64,000 bases of DNA from Chryseobacterium gilvum (GTDB lineage Bacteria; Bacteroidota; Bacteroidia; Flavobacteriales; Weeksellaceae), in the NCBI RefSeq assembly GCF_025628965.1, contig NZ_JAOTEN010000005.1, positions 111,995 through 175,994 on the forward strand, read 5' to 3'. Within the stretch, counting starts at the first letter, position 1, and every line of letters starts with the position of its first letter. Below are positions 19,163 through 28,325 of the stretch, piece after piece. The position numbers and the translations under genes are program-made. The notes beneath the pieces are model-generated. The model saw only the letters and a list, made by a program, of their open reading frames with translations. It was not told the DNA's origin and made no database searches.

Positions 19163-20455
19163 ATGGATAAATCTATCGAAAATAAATTACTTAAAGCCGA
19201 TGCCGCTTTTGAACAATGGAAAAAAGTTCCATTTGCTGAAAAACAAAAACTGATTGCAAAAGCAGCAGCATTTCTTAGAGAAAATGCAGAAGAGCTGGGT
19301 ACAATTATCACAAAAGAAATGAATAAGCCCATTTCTCAATCTGTTTCAGAAATTGAAAAATGCGCTTTGATGATGACGTATTATGCTGAAGCTGAAAATG
19401 TACTTCAACCCGAAAAAATACAATCGGAGTATCATTTTTCAGAAATTCATTACGTTCCTAAAGGAGTGATTTTAGGAATTATGCCCTGGAATTTTCCATT
19501 CTGGCAGGTTTTAAGATTCGCAGTTCCGGCAATTTTAGCAGGAAATACCGTTGTGTTAAAACATGCTTCGATCTGTTTCGGAAGCGGGAATACCCTTGAA
19601 AAAATATTTACGGATGTAGGTTTCCCTGAAGGTATATTTCAGAATCTAGAAGTGGGGCATAAAGATGTAAAAGAAATTCTGGAACATGAAACAATTAAAG
19701 CAGTAAGCCTTACAGGAAGTGAAAAAGCGGGTGCGGAAGTGGCATCTATTGCCGGTAAAAAAATTAAAAAGTCTCTTTTAGAACTTGGAGGCAGTGACGC
19801 TTTTATTGTTCTGGATGATGCAGATCTGGATGAAGCAGCAAAAGTAGGCGCTTTAGCGAGGTTACAAAATTGTGGACAAACCTGTGTCGCCGCAAAAAGG
19901 TTTATCATTCAGGAACATATTGAAGCTGATTTTCTTCCCAAATTTATTGCTGAATATCAAAAATACATTCCTGCAGATCCTATGAAAAAGGAAACTAAAA
20001 TCGCAGGTATGGCAAGACCGGATTTGGCGGATGATCTGGAAAAACAATATCACAGAGCATTAGAGAATGGGGCAGAAGTTATAATAGCTTTAGAAAGAAT
20101 GTCCGATACCGAATTCAAACCCGGCTTAATTAAAGTGGAAGAAGGAAACCCAATTTTAAAGGAAGAATTATTCGGGCCTCTAGGAATGGTTTTAATTGCA
20201 AAAGATGACGCAGAAGCATTAGAAATTGCGAATAACGTCCCTTTCGGTCTTTCTAATGCAGTGTGGACTAAAGATCCCGAACGTCAGCAGTTTTTTATCA
20301 ACGGCCTTGAATCCGGAACGGTGAATATCAACAGGATGACAAGTTCTGACCCGCGATTTCCATTTGGGGGAACAAAATCTTCCGGATATGGTACTGAGCT
20401 TTCTTTACTGGCCTTAAAAGAATTTGTTACGCCAAAAACGATTATAGGAAACTAA
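19163..20455 (+). CDS. NAD(P)-dependent aldehyde dehydrogenase, succinate-semialdehyde type
   Basis: An aldehyde dehydrogenase that closely follows the E. coli Sad type: GIMPWNFPFWQVLRF near residue 105, the catalytic glutamate in LLELGGSDAF (about 213), the catalytic cysteine in QNCGQTCVAAKRF (about 240), and the C-terminal FPFGGTKSSGYGTELS. The likely reaction is oxidation of succinate semialdehyde to succinate, as in GABA use. At 430 residues it is about 30 shorter at the N-terminus than E. coli Sad, lacking the usual xNPxTGE opening. I see no such sequence upstream in any frame, so the short start seems genuine. Substrate specificity is inferred from the family. Confidence 0.82.
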   Translation: MDKSIENKLLKADAAFEQWKKVPFAEKQKLIAKAAAFLRENAEELGTIITKEMNKPISQSVSEIEKCALMMTYYAEAENVLQPEKIQSEYHFSEIHYVPKGVILGIMPWNFPFWQVLRFAVPAILAGNTVVLKHASICFGSGNTLEKIFTDVGFPEGIFQNLEVGHKDVKEILEHETIKAVSLTGSEKAGAEVASIAGKKIKKSLLELGGSDAFIVLDDADLDEAAKVGALARLQNCGQTCVAAKRFIIQEHIEADFLPKFIAEYQKYIPADPMKKETKIAGMARPDLADDLEKQYHRALENGAEVIIALERMSDTEFKPGLIKVEEGNPILKEELFGPLGMVLIAKDDAEALEIANNVPFGLSNAVWTKDPERQQFFINGLESGTVNINRMTSSDPRFPFGGTKSSGYGTELSLLALKEFVTPKTIIGN

Positions 20456-20463
20456 TTGAAAAT

Positions 20464-20499
20464 GAAAACGCCCGAAAATTTATTTTCGGGCGTTTTTTT
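20464..20499. terminator. Bidirectional terminator between the aldehyde dehydrogenase gene and pyk
   Basis: A 14-base stem AAAACGCCCGAAAA / TTTTCGGGCGTTTT with a TTTA loop and flanking A and T runs lies between two converging genes. Confidence 0.9.
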
Positions 20500-20511
20500 C
20501 AGATAAAATAA

Positions 20512-21957
20512 TTATATCGTTGTTAATCTCAGCGTATTGGTTTTCCCGCCTTCGTATGATGGTGTCGCATTGATATTGATAACAAAATCGCCGGTTTCAA
20601 TGTATCCGTGATTATGCGTCAACATATTTACCTGAATTATCGTTTCATCAGTAGATTTATTCATATCATAATAATAGGCACGTACTCCCCAAAGCAGATT
20701 CAGCATTGTAATCACTCTCTTGTTTGAGCTGTAGATGATGATGTGAGAATTTGGTCTGTGCGCCGAAATCTGGAAAGCAGTATATCCGGAATGCGTCAAA
20801 GTAACAATAGCCGCAACATTGGTGCTTTTTGCAATTCTTACAGCGGCAAGGCAAACTCTGTTGGTAATGAATCTCTCATCGATGCAGTTAAAGTCTTTTT
20901 CAATAGGAGCATTTTTATGCTGATAAAAATTTGTCTTTTCAATATTCTTAACAATCTTAGACATATTCTCCACCACCTGAACAGGATATCTTCCTACAGA
21001 AGTTTCACCAGAAAGCATTACGGCATCTGCACCATCCAGTACAGAATTGGCAACATCGTTCACTTCCGCTCTTGTAGGAGTCAGGCTGTTGATCATCGTT
21101 TCCATCATCTGTGTGGCGATAATGACAGGTTTGGAGTAGAATCTTGCTTTTTCTACCAACGTTTTCTGAATTGCCGGAACTTCTTCCATCGGTACTTCTA
21201 CTCCTAAATCTCCACGGGCAACCATTAAACCGTCACATTCCAATAAAATCTGGTCAATATTTTTTACTCCTTCCGGTTTTTCAATTTTTGCAATAATCGG
21301 AGTTTTGAATTTACCGTTCGGGTGCTTGGAAATCAATTCTTTAAGATCAATAATATCCTGTGCATGACGTACGAACGAAAGCGCAATCCAGTCGACCTCC
21401 ATGTCAAGCATAAAATTGGCATCCAAAATATCTTTCTCGGTAAGTGCAGGAAGCGAAACATTGGTATTGGGAAGGTTAACCCCTTTTTTAGAACTCAATG
21501 GCCCTCCTTGTATTGTTTTTGCTTTTACGGTGTCAATCTGATTGGTTTCCAAAACTTCCAAAACAAGCTTTCCGTCATCAATCAGGATTCTTTCTCCTAC
21601 ATTTACATCCTGAGGAAATTGCTGATACGTCATATACACCTTCGTAGAATCTCCTTCAATCTTTTCATTCGTAAAAGTTAATATATCTCCAGGATTAAGG
21701 TAAGACCCTTCTTTTACAACACCTACTCTTAATTTTGGTCCTTGTAAATCTCCTAAAATACCTACAGAAAAACCATATTCTTTATTGAGTTCTCTGATGA
21801 TTTCGATATTGGATCGCACCAAATCGTAATCTGCATGTGAAAAATTTATTCGAAATATGTCTACACCGGCTTTTATAAGGCCTAACATTACTTCTTTTGA
21901 AGATGAAGCGGGCCCTAATGTTGCGATAATTTTTGTTTTCTTTAAATACTTATTCAT
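20512..21957 (-). CDS. pyk: Pyruvate kinase
   Basis: This enzyme converts phosphoenolpyruvate and ADP to pyruvate and ATP, the last step of glycolysis. Of 481 residues, the N-terminus is KTKIIATLGPASS; the active-site loop contains RINFSHADY; the metal/substrate region reads IIAKIEKPEGV and the family signature lies around MVARGDLGVEVP; and the cap ends PVIIATQMMETM. The C-terminal domain ends NTLRLTTI. It is the last gene of the acpP-fabF-rnc-IPExxxVDY-pyk run and overlaps the IPExxxVDY gene by eight bases. Confidence 0.96.
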   Translation of the reverse strand: MNKYLKKTKIIATLGPASSSKEVMLGLIKAGVDIFRINFSHADYDLVRSNIEIIRELNKEYGFSVGILGDLQGPKLRVGVVKEGSYLNPGDILTFTNEKIEGDSTKVYMTYQQFPQDVNVGERILIDDGKLVLEVLETNQIDTVKAKTIQGGPLSSKKGVNLPNTNVSLPALTEKDILDANFMLDMEVDWIALSFVRHAQDIIDLKELISKHPNGKFKTPIIAKIEKPEGVKNIDQILLECDGLMVARGDLGVEVPMEEVPAIQKTLVEKARFYSKPVIIATQMMETMINSLTPTRAEVNDVANSVLDGADAVMLSGETSVGRYPVQVVENMSKIVKNIEKTNFYQHKNAPIEKDFNCIDERFITNRVCLAAVRIAKSTNVAAIVTLTHSGYTAFQISAHRPNSHIIIYSSNKRVITMLNLLWGVRAYYYDMNKSTDETIIQVNMLTHNHGYIETGDFVININATPSYEGGKTNTLRLTTI

Positions 21958-22423
21958 AATACTGGATAATTTGATACAGTTCTTCTTCAGAACTCAGTTG
22001 GTAATCTTGAATCGGAAAGACAAGATTTTCAGGGAGCAAAATTACGGAAAAATCAGGGAATTGTTCCGAACTGTGAATAATATATTCTACTTCAGTCTGA
22101 TTATTTAATAAAAATTTAATGTTTTCTTCTTCTGAGAAAAGCTCAGTTTGTATTTTTTTTTGACTACTCTCAGATGATTTATTCGATATGAAAGTAAAAC
22201 AGGTCTTTGTAAACTTATGATAAGCTTCAAATCTGGGAAAATAATAATTAAAATACGATCCGTGAAAAACAAAATCTTCAATTCTTGAAAAGTTAAGGTT
22301 GTTTTTCTCGTTTATTCTGAAAAAAAATTCATGATCAGGGATATGTTTAGCCAATCTTACCAAACCAATGGTAATATCCTCACATTCAATATCATCTATG
22401 TCATAAAGTTTTTGGATTTCCAA
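21950..22423 (-). CDS. IPExxxVDY-family protein
   Basis: A 157-residue protein found in Bacteroidota between rnc and pyk. The family name motif is near the N-terminus; here it appears in the divergent form HIPDHEFFFRIN (about residue 27). The remainder (FSRIEDFVFHGSYFNYYFP, FPDFSVILLP) has no catalytic motif I recognise. It overlaps rnc by 23 bases and pyk by eight, so the three are very probably translated from the same message. The function is unknown. Confidence 0.82.
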   Translation of the reverse strand: MEIQKLYDIDDIECEDITIGLVRLAKHIPDHEFFFRINEKNNLNFSRIEDFVFHGSYFNYYFPRFEAYHKFTKTCFTFISNKSSESSQKKIQTELFSEEENIKFLLNNQTEVEYIIHSSEQFPDFSVILLPENLVFPIQDYQLSSEEELYQIIQYYE

Positions 22424-23165
22424 GTATATTTTCTTTTTTGTTTAAAATATAAAATGCTCTCTGTGCAGCTTTTTCTTCCGCCTTTTTTTTGGAGGTTTCC
22501 ATGGCATTAGAGATTTTTTCTTCTCCGAGCCAGACGTGACAGCGAAAAACAATACTTTTATTCACCTGAATTTCTTCGCAGGTTTCATACTTTATATTCA
22601 GTTTTTTCTTTTGGCTCCATTCAAGAAGCAGGCCTTTATAGCTTACAATCTTGTTTTCCAGCTTATTGATTTCGGAAGGAGTCAAAAGTCTTTCCAATAC
22701 AATTTTTTTACAGGTATCATATTGAAAATCAAGATAAACCGCGCCAACTAACGCTTCAAAGAGATTTCCTGAAATGTTTTCTCCCAAAGCCACTGCGTGG
22801 TTATTTTTTTGTAAAAGGTCGGTTAGTTTTAAATCTTCTCCTAATTTGTTAAGATTTTTCCTATTTACAATCTTAGATTTCATCTGTGTCATATATCCTT
22901 CATTGGCTGTAGGATAGGTGTGAAACAAATGGCATGAAACGATTGTTCCCAAAACAGAATCTCCTAAAAATTCGAGCCTTTCGTAATTACTGTCCTGGCT
23001 TTTAGAAGAACTTTTAATAGAAAACGCTTCACGGTAAAAGCTTATATTCTGAATTTGAGCGCCTAAAATTTTATTAAGCTCCATCGTCAGAAAATAATCC
23101 CTTTCCGTTAATGTTCTTTTTCTTTGTTTGAGAAGGAATTTAGAAAAGTATTTCTGTAACTCCAT
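22401..23165 (-). CDS. rnc: Ribonuclease III
   Basis: A double-strand-specific endoribonuclease that processes rRNA precursors and other structured RNAs. The catalytic domain contains the signature ERLEFLGDSVLGT (about residue 62) and the second acidic site NLFEALVGAVYLD (about 135). A double-stranded-RNA-binding domain follows (about 170-243), with KKKAEEKAAQRAFYIL as its last helix. The length of 254 residues is normal. It lies ten bases after fabF in the fatty-acid/glycolysis gene run. Confidence 0.95.
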   Translation of the reverse strand: MELQKYFSKFLLKQRKRTLTERDYFLTMELNKILGAQIQNISFYREAFSIKSSSKSQDSNYERLEFLGDSVLGTIVSCHLFHTYPTANEGYMTQMKSKIVNRKNLNKLGEDLKLTDLLQKNNHAVALGENISGNLFEALVGAVYLDFQYDTCKKIVLERLLTPSEINKLENKIVSYKGLLLEWSQKKKLNIKYETCEEIQVNKSIVFRCHVWLGEEKISNAMETSKKKAEEKAAQRAFYILNKKENILGNPKTL

Positions 23166-23175
23166 TCAGTAATAA

Positions 23176-24420
23176 TTAGATTTTCTTAAACAGAACGCAA
23201 GCATTATGCCCACCAAATCCAAAAGTGTTACTCATGGCTACTTTCACATCTTTTTTCACAGCATGGTTAAAGGTAAAATTAAGCCTGCTGTCGATATTCT
23301 CATCATCAGTAAAATGATTGATGGTAGGTGGAACAATACCATGGATAATGGTTCCTACAGCAGCAATAGCTTCAATGACGCCTGCAGCTCCCAAAAGGTG
23401 GCCGGTCATTGATTTTGTAGAATTAATCTGAATGTCATATGCATGCTCACCCAATAATCTTGAAATTGCGCTGGATTCTGCAACATCTCCTAATGGAGTA
23501 GAGGTACCATGCATATTGATATGATCTACTTCATCAGCAGTTAATCCTGCATCTTCGAGGCAATTTTTCATTACTAAATAAGCTCCCAGACCTTCAGGAT
23601 GTGGTGCTGTCATATGATGTGCATCGGCACTCATACCGCCTCCTAATAATTCTGCGTATATTGTTGCGCCGCGCTTTACAGCGTGTTCATATTCTTCAAG
23701 AATAATCGTTCCCGCACCTTCACCTAAGACAAAACCATCGCGGTCTTTATCAAACGGTCTTGATGCTGTAGTAGGATCGTCATTTCTTGTAGAAAGTGCC
23801 ATCATTGCATTAAATCCTCCAACGCCACTTGCCGTGATAGCGGCTTCTGAGCCTCCACAGACAATAACGTCTGCTTTACCAAGCTGGATCAGCATTTTGG
23901 AATCAATTAATGCATTTGCAGATGAAGCGCAGGCAGAAACAGTGGTATAATTGGGACCGTGGAAACCATATTCTATAGAAATGTGTCCCGGTGTAATGTC
24001 CGCAATCATTTTGGGAATAAAAAATGGGTTAAATCTTGGAATTTCTGTGTTTGCCCACCCTAAAACTTCCGTTTCAAAGGTTTCTAAACCGCCAATTCCC
24101 GATCCCCAGATTACTCCGACTCTGTTTTTGTCTACTTGATCTTCCATAATTCTTGAGTGGGCTACTGCTTCTCTGGCAGCGACCATCCCAAGCTGAGTGT
24201 TACGATCCATTTTTTTTGCTTCTTTTTTATCAAAATACTGCAACGGATCGAAGTTTTTCACTTCACACGCAAACTTCGTTTTGAAATTTTTGGCATCAAA
24301 AAGAGTAATCGGAGCGGCACCGCCCTCACCTTTTACAAGGCTTTCCCAGTATTCATTCGCATTATTACCGATGGGTGTTATTGCGCCAAAGCCGGTTACA
24401 ACTACTCTTTTTAATTCCAT
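23176..24420 (-). CDS. fabF: 3-oxoacyl-ACP synthase II
   Basis: This enzyme condenses malonyl-ACP with acyl-ACP in fatty-acid elongation. The 414-residue protein has the N-terminal VVVTGFGAITPIGN, the catalytic cysteine in TVSACASSANA (about residue 163), the first catalytic histidine in NMHGTSTPLGD (about 303) and the second in KSMTGHLLGAAG (about 340). It lies 26 bases downstream of acpP, which encodes its partner carrier protein. Confidence 0.96.
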   Translation of the reverse strand: MELKRVVVTGFGAITPIGNNANEYWESLVKGEGGAAPITLFDAKNFKTKFACEVKNFDPLQYFDKKEAKKMDRNTQLGMVAAREAVAHSRIMEDQVDKNRVGVIWGSGIGGLETFETEVLGWANTEIPRFNPFFIPKMIADITPGHISIEYGFHGPNYTTVSACASSANALIDSKMLIQLGKADVIVCGGSEAAITASGVGGFNAMMALSTRNDDPTTASRPFDKDRDGFVLGEGAGTIILEEYEHAVKRGATIYAELLGGGMSADAHHMTAPHPEGLGAYLVMKNCLEDAGLTADEVDHINMHGTSTPLGDVAESSAISRLLGEHAYDIQINSTKSMTGHLLGAAGVIEAIAAVGTIIHGIVPPTINHFTDDENIDSRLNFTFNHAVKKDVKVAMSNTFGFGGHNACVLFKKI

Positions 24421-24446
24421 AAACTTGTAATTTCCTATTGAAGATA

Positions 24447-24686
24447 TTATTTATTTACTACTTCTTCTATATAAGCAATAGCGTGCCCTACAGTAGTAAT
24501 TTTTTCAGCCTGGTCATCAGGGATTTGAATGTTAAATTCTTTTTCAAATTCCATAATTAACTCAACTGTATCTAGTGAATCTGCTCCCAAATCATTCGTG
24601 AAGCTAGCCTCAGGAGTTACTTCTGTTTCTTCAACGTCAAGCTTATCAGCGATGATAGCTTTTACTCTTGATGCAATGTCTGACAT
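24447..24686 (-). CDS. acpP: Acyl carrier protein
   Basis: A 79-residue acyl carrier protein that carries growing acyl chains on a phosphopantetheine arm. The attachment serine lies in the canonical motif [13 protein letters not shown], and the rest is the usual acidic four-helix bundle. I chose the ATG at 24686, giving [13 protein letters not shown]; the open frame extends to 24746, but the extra residues cover the promoter and are not family-like. fabF follows directly. Confidence 0.96.
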   Translation of the reverse strand: MSDIASRVKAIIADKLDVEETEVTPEASFTNDLGADSLDTVELIMEFEKEFNIQIPDDQAEKITTVGHAIAYIEEVVNK

Positions 24687-24715
24687 AGTAAATATTTTTT
24701 TATTGTTAGATGGTG

Positions 24716-24723
24716 CAAATATA
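24716..24723 (-). promoter_or_regulatory. -7 box of the acpP operon promoter
   Basis: On the minus strand TATATTTG matches TAnnTTTG exactly and lies 30 bases before the acpP ATG. No clear -33 TTG is visible. Confidence 0.6.
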
Positions 24724-24746
24724 TAAAATTCTTTACGATAAAACAT

Positions 24747-25213
24747 TTTTTTACACTTTTTTGTCGGCAGAAGAGCGGTATTTTATGATGTCTGTGTTTA
24801 GTATTTTAATTTCCAGGTGTTTAGATTTTTTTTTATACAGTATTGTCAAATTTATGTTGGATTATATTATGGGTGTTACTTTGCAGAATAAATTAGATAA
24901 CGAACTGTTTAATTTTAAGAGAATGGCCGATTACTTTTATTACCTTTTAATTCGATGCGTTGAAGAGACTACAGTTTTACATTGATATCAAGATTTTAAT
25001 TTTATTTAATCTTTGTATCCATGCTTTCAGTAAGATAATTAGTAATATTTAAAAGTTATCTCGAACTATAGAATTAAACATTTTCAATAAAGATTCATCA
25101 CCGTGTGAATCTTGATTGAATCATTAGATTAATACCTATTCTGAAAAACTCTTCATGAGTGCATTTCTTACACTATCGGATCAATTTTCAAGTATTTAAC
25201 TTATGAAAAAATG
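24747..25213. other. Intergenic stretch, no gene recognised
   Basis: This AT-rich stretch of about 470 bases has stops in most frames. The only open frame (a 91-codon plus-strand frame starting inside the acpP promoter) has no family features. It contains one inverted repeat (AAGATTCA at 25090 / TGAATCTT at 25106, eight-base stem and loop) without a T run on either strand. Confidence 0.6.
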
Positions 25214-25720
25214 TTATTTCTGATTGAGAAAGTCTGGTGGATAAACTACCTGTCCATACTTTAGCGCTGTAGCCTGTAAGTTTTCAATCGATTCGGGGCT
25301 CATCGGTGATGGCGGAAGAAATTCACCTGCCGCTACAGGATCGCCAATCTCTTCAAAAAACTCTTCTAGTCCCGCAGGAACAACCGTACAAAGCAATTGA
25401 GCCGTCTTATCACTTACATTTTTAAAATAATGTATGATTCCTCCTTTGGGTACCACTACAAAAGACCCTTTTTTTGCGGTGTAGGATCCGGCTTCGGAAT
25501 ATACGTTTACCTCGCCATCTACTACATAAAAGGATTCATAAAAATCGGCATGGGAATGAGGTCCCGGACCATTTTGTGGGGGCACTAGCATTTCAATAGC
25601 CGCAAATGCGCCATTGATTTGTTTGCCCGATACAAGTATGCGGTAATTACCTCCAGCAACAGATAATATTTCTCCGCCTGTCGGGTTTACTGTAATCGGA
25701 GTAGGTTTCAGGTTTTCCAT
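25214..25720 (-). CDS. Cupin-domain protein
   Basis: A 168-residue single-domain cupin. Motif 1 is visible as GPGPHSHADFYESFYVVDGEVNVY (about residues 50-73), with the His, His and Glu metal ligands. Motif 2 is KGSFVVVPKGGIIHYFKN with the last histidine. Such proteins include quercetin-dioxygenase-like and storage cupins; the substrate cannot be told from sequence. It is the last gene of a minus-strand group with a second cupin, a DUF4267 membrane protein and a Crp/Fnr regulator, and lies 71 bases after the other cupin. Confidence 0.8.
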   Translation of the reverse strand: MENLKPTPITVNPTGGEILSVAGGNYRILVSGKQINGAFAAIEMLVPPQNGPGPHSHADFYESFYVVDGEVNVYSEAGSYTAKKGSFVVVPKGGIIHYFKNVSDKTAQLLCTVVPAGLEEFFEEIGDPVAAGEFLPPSPMSPESIENLQATALKYGQVVYPPDFLNQK

Positions 25721-25791
25721 ATTGTTTTGTTTTTAATATTATAAATTTGGAACAGCATTTCATGAAGTTAAACAGGAGTAAACAATCTATT

Positions 25792-26316
25792 TTATAGAAT
25801 ACCGACACAATATTTTTGTGTTAATTCAATAAGTTTTCCCTTTTTAATAGCGGCTTTAGCAAAGAAGTTAAATACCGGCTCCGCTATTTTCCGAACCCCA
25901 ACCATTCTGGAATTGCTTAAATATACAAACAATACTAAATCTATAAACCTCTTGGGTGTTCCTAAATTGTTGGTCAAATCATCGTTAGCAAGACCCTTTA
26001 AAATAAAAAGGGCAGTTTCAAAGTTTTTATTTCCGGGAACAATGGTGGTGGTTATAGTACATTTTTCATTAGAAACGTTATGATAGTAATGTTTTTCATT
26101 TGGCATTATGGTAGCTATGTCTCCCTGCTTTAAATGGAGGATATTTTTGCCTTTTCCTACTTCCAGGCATCCTTTTAGGATTTCAAATGTTTCTGAGAAG
26201 AAAGTGTGATAATGCCACGGAGTTTTTTCTCCGGGAAGAATATTCAGTTCCAATACGCTTTTATTATCGCTGTCAATTGAATGAATCAGCTTGATATATC
26301 CTGCTGCTGCTTTCAT
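25792..26316 (-). CDS. Cupin-domain protein with C-terminal extension
   Basis: A 174-residue protein. The N-terminal cupin has motif 1 PGEKTPWHYHTFFSETFEIL (His, His, Glu) and motif 2 KQGDIATIMPNEKHYYHN. The last 75 residues form a helical extension with no motif I recognise. It overlaps the DUF4267 gene by four bases, indicating translational coupling. Its mature function is unknown; it shares fold but little sequence with the cupin downstream. Confidence 0.78.
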   Translation of the reverse strand: MKAAAGYIKLIHSIDSDNKSVLELNILPGEKTPWHYHTFFSETFEILKGCLEVGKGKNILHLKQGDIATIMPNEKHYYHNVSNEKCTITTTIVPGNKNFETALFILKGLANDDLTNNLGTPKRFIDLVLFVYLSNSRMVGVRKIAEPVFNFFAKAAIKKGKLIELTQKYCVGIL

Positions 26317-26705
26317 AGCGTTTTAGACTGGGATTTAGTGGCTAGTAATATTATCCCGAATACAGCACAGATTACGATGGCAACAATATGGGGCAGCGCC
26401 TGAAAGATACTGTTATAACTTTTGCTGAGCACGATAAGCATATCATTAAGTGGAATCATTGTTCCCGCTAACAGCGTTACTCCCAAAGCCCGCCGCTCAT
26501 TTAATAGCACAAAAACACAAATGATCAGCCCGGAGAATATGTCTCTAATACCTTTTATATAATGAAATGAATAATCTCCCTGTACATTAAAATGGATGCC
26601 ATATTCGGCTGTTGCTGTTTCGGGAGACCAAAAAAAGCGGGAGCCAAGAAAAATCATTCCCAAACCTAATAATAATGCGATCCCATAAGAAATTTTAGTA
26701 GTCAT
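26313..26705 (-). CDS. DUF4267-type small membrane protein
   Basis: A 130-residue protein with four predicted membrane helices (about residues 5-22, 47-65, 70-88, 98-122). The motifs FLGSRFFWSP and KGIRDIFSGLI fit the DUF4267 family. The ATG at 26705 is chosen because the longer frame (to 26756) adds residues that resemble untranslated leader. The gene overlaps the downstream cupin by four bases and lies 85 bases downstream of the Crp/Fnr gene. The function is unknown. Confidence 0.72.
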   Translation of the reverse strand: MTTKISYGIALLLGLGMIFLGSRFFWSPETATAEYGIHFNVQGDYSFHYIKGIRDIFSGLIICVFVLLNERRALGVTLLAGTMIPLNDMLIVLSKSYNSIFQALPHIVAIVICAVFGIILLATKSQSKTL

Positions 26706-26789
26706 GCTATTTGTTTTACGTGTTAATAATGACACAAAATTAGCATAGCGGGACACGTTATTCGTGCACCTGAGTTAATAAATCAAATT

Positions 26790-27362
26790 CTACTTAAAAA
26801 TTCTTTTACGAATGCGGCTTAGTGATTGTGGCTTTACACCAACAAACGACGCGATGTGATATTGTGAAATTCTTTGTTGCAAATCTGGATGGTTATTTAA
26901 AAATCTTTCATAACGTACTTGAGGTGATTCTGTATACAATGAATGGATATCCTTCAACATTTGCAAAAAAACCGTTTCAATAGCAATTCTGCCATAACGT
27001 TCCCCGTTACGTACTTTTTCATAGAGTATTTGCAGGTCACTATACGAAATCACTAAGACATCACTGTCTTCTAAAGCCTGAATAATCTTTGACGATGGGT
27101 TTTGAGGAAGAAAGCTTTCATAATTGCATGCATACTGATTTTCTTGAGAGAAAGCATATGTTTTTTCTTCACCATCATGATTAATGTAATACCTCATCAA
27201 CCCCTTTGTAATAAATCCAACTTGTTTGCAAATTTCCCCTTCTTCTAAAAAGAAGTCCCCTTTTTTATAAACCTTCTCTTTAAATAAAGAAGTGACAATG
27301 TCTTTTTCGGATTGGTTTAATTCTATCAGATTTTGAATGTTATTAAGTAAACTTTTTATCAT
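26790..27362 (-). CDS. Crp/Fnr-family transcriptional regulator
   Basis: A 190-residue regulator. A cyclic-nucleotide-binding-type beta roll fills the N-terminal half (EKVYKKGDFFLEEGEICKQVGFITKGLMRYY), followed by a connecting helix and a short C-terminal helix-turn-helix (QRISQYHIASFVGVKPQSLS). There are no FNR-like N-terminal cysteines. This small one-HTH form is common in Bacteroidota. It is the first gene of the group and probably controls the DUF4267/cupin genes that follow, but no operator can be named. Confidence 0.85.
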   Translation of the reverse strand: MIKSLLNNIQNLIELNQSEKDIVTSLFKEKVYKKGDFFLEEGEICKQVGFITKGLMRYYINHDGEEKTYAFSQENQYACNYESFLPQNPSSKIIQALEDSDVLVISYSDLQILYEKVRNGERYGRIAIETVFLQMLKDIHSLYTESPQVRYERFLNNHPDLQQRISQYHIASFVGVKPQSLSRIRKRIFK

Positions 27363-27612
27363 GCTATGTTTTCCTTATTTGAATTCCCTAAGCTTAGATT
27401 AAAATCATTAACTTCCCTCCGAATTTACTGAATTTTCTATTATGTTTGAGACCTCGTAAAATAAGTGAAAAATCAGGTGAAGAATTTTATAATTTTGTTC
27501 TTACGAAGCTTTTTAAGGAAACATATGGAAAGAACACGATACTTATAGTAGATTAAATGGCGTTAGATGACAGATGTGATGATTAAATTTTGAAAATCTC
27601 AAAAACGATAGA

Positions 27613-28098
27613 ATGAAGTTAAAAGCAAAAGTGACCATCAGACAATATTTGAAAATATTATTTAGCTTAACCTATTCAAAGCCAATCATGATATTTCTTG
27701 TCTGTTTCGCGTTATTACTCGCGCTATGGATTGCGCTTTACCACTTACATATTTTAAATCTACCAGAACCTGTAATTTATCAATACATCACTTTACTTTT
27801 GATTGCCGTGATTCAGCCGACTGTGATATTTACTACCATTATAAGAAATTATTACTCGAGCAATCATCTACGGGAAACATTAGATATGGATTTAGCCCAA
27901 GATGAGATAAAAATCAAAGGCGAATCCTTCTATATGGAAATTCTCTGGTCGAAAATTTATAAAATCGTTGAAAAGAAAAATTGGTTTCTAATCTATCAAA
28001 ACAATTTATCTGCTATCTTGATTCCTAAAAAAAATCTATCTCCAGAGCAAATAAAACACATTCAAGAAATTTTAGGGTCAGTAAAAACGATTAAATAA
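27613..28098 (+). CDS. YcxB-like membrane protein
   Basis: A 161-residue protein with two membrane helices (about 23-48 and 58-80) and a C-terminal cytoplasmic part reading DEIKIKGESFYMEILWSKIYKIVEKKNWFLIYQN and LIPKKNLS. This layout, an EGIxIKGE strand followed by W-x-KIYKxVE and IPK, is that of YcxB-like proteins. The function of the family is unknown. It stands alone, with about 250 bases upstream and tmRNA on the other strand downstream. Confidence 0.72.
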   Translation: MKLKAKVTIRQYLKILFSLTYSKPIMIFLVCFALLLALWIALYHLHILNLPEPVIYQYITLLLIAVIQPTVIFTTIIRNYYSSNHLRETLDMDLAQDEIKIKGESFYMEILWSKIYKIVEKKNWFLIYQNNLSAILIPKKNLSPEQIKHIQEILGSVKTIK

Positions 28099-28325
28099 AC
28101 AGAGATCTATATAATATTACCAAACGAAATGATTTTTGTAATGAATAAAGTTCTGCAGAACAATAACAGCTCATTCCAAGATTTTAATTTTTTTTAAAAA
28201 ATCTAATTTTATCATAATTCGCATTATAAAGTATATTAAAATTTGGGTAGATTTGGCACATAAAAAAAAGAGAAGATGTAATTATTTGAAATTCAATAAT
28301 TTACAAATTCTCTTTAATCATAATG

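Noticed and set aside
24710..24985. 91-codon plus-strand frame between acpP and the cupin gene
   Set aside because: It starts inside the acpP promoter, its sequence is like translated AT-rich spacer, and no motif or homologous pattern is apparent.
25090..25113. Inverted repeat AAGATTCA / TGAATCTT in the acpP-cupin gap as a terminator
   Set aside because: No T run follows on either strand, and it is more than 100 bases from both neighbouring genes.
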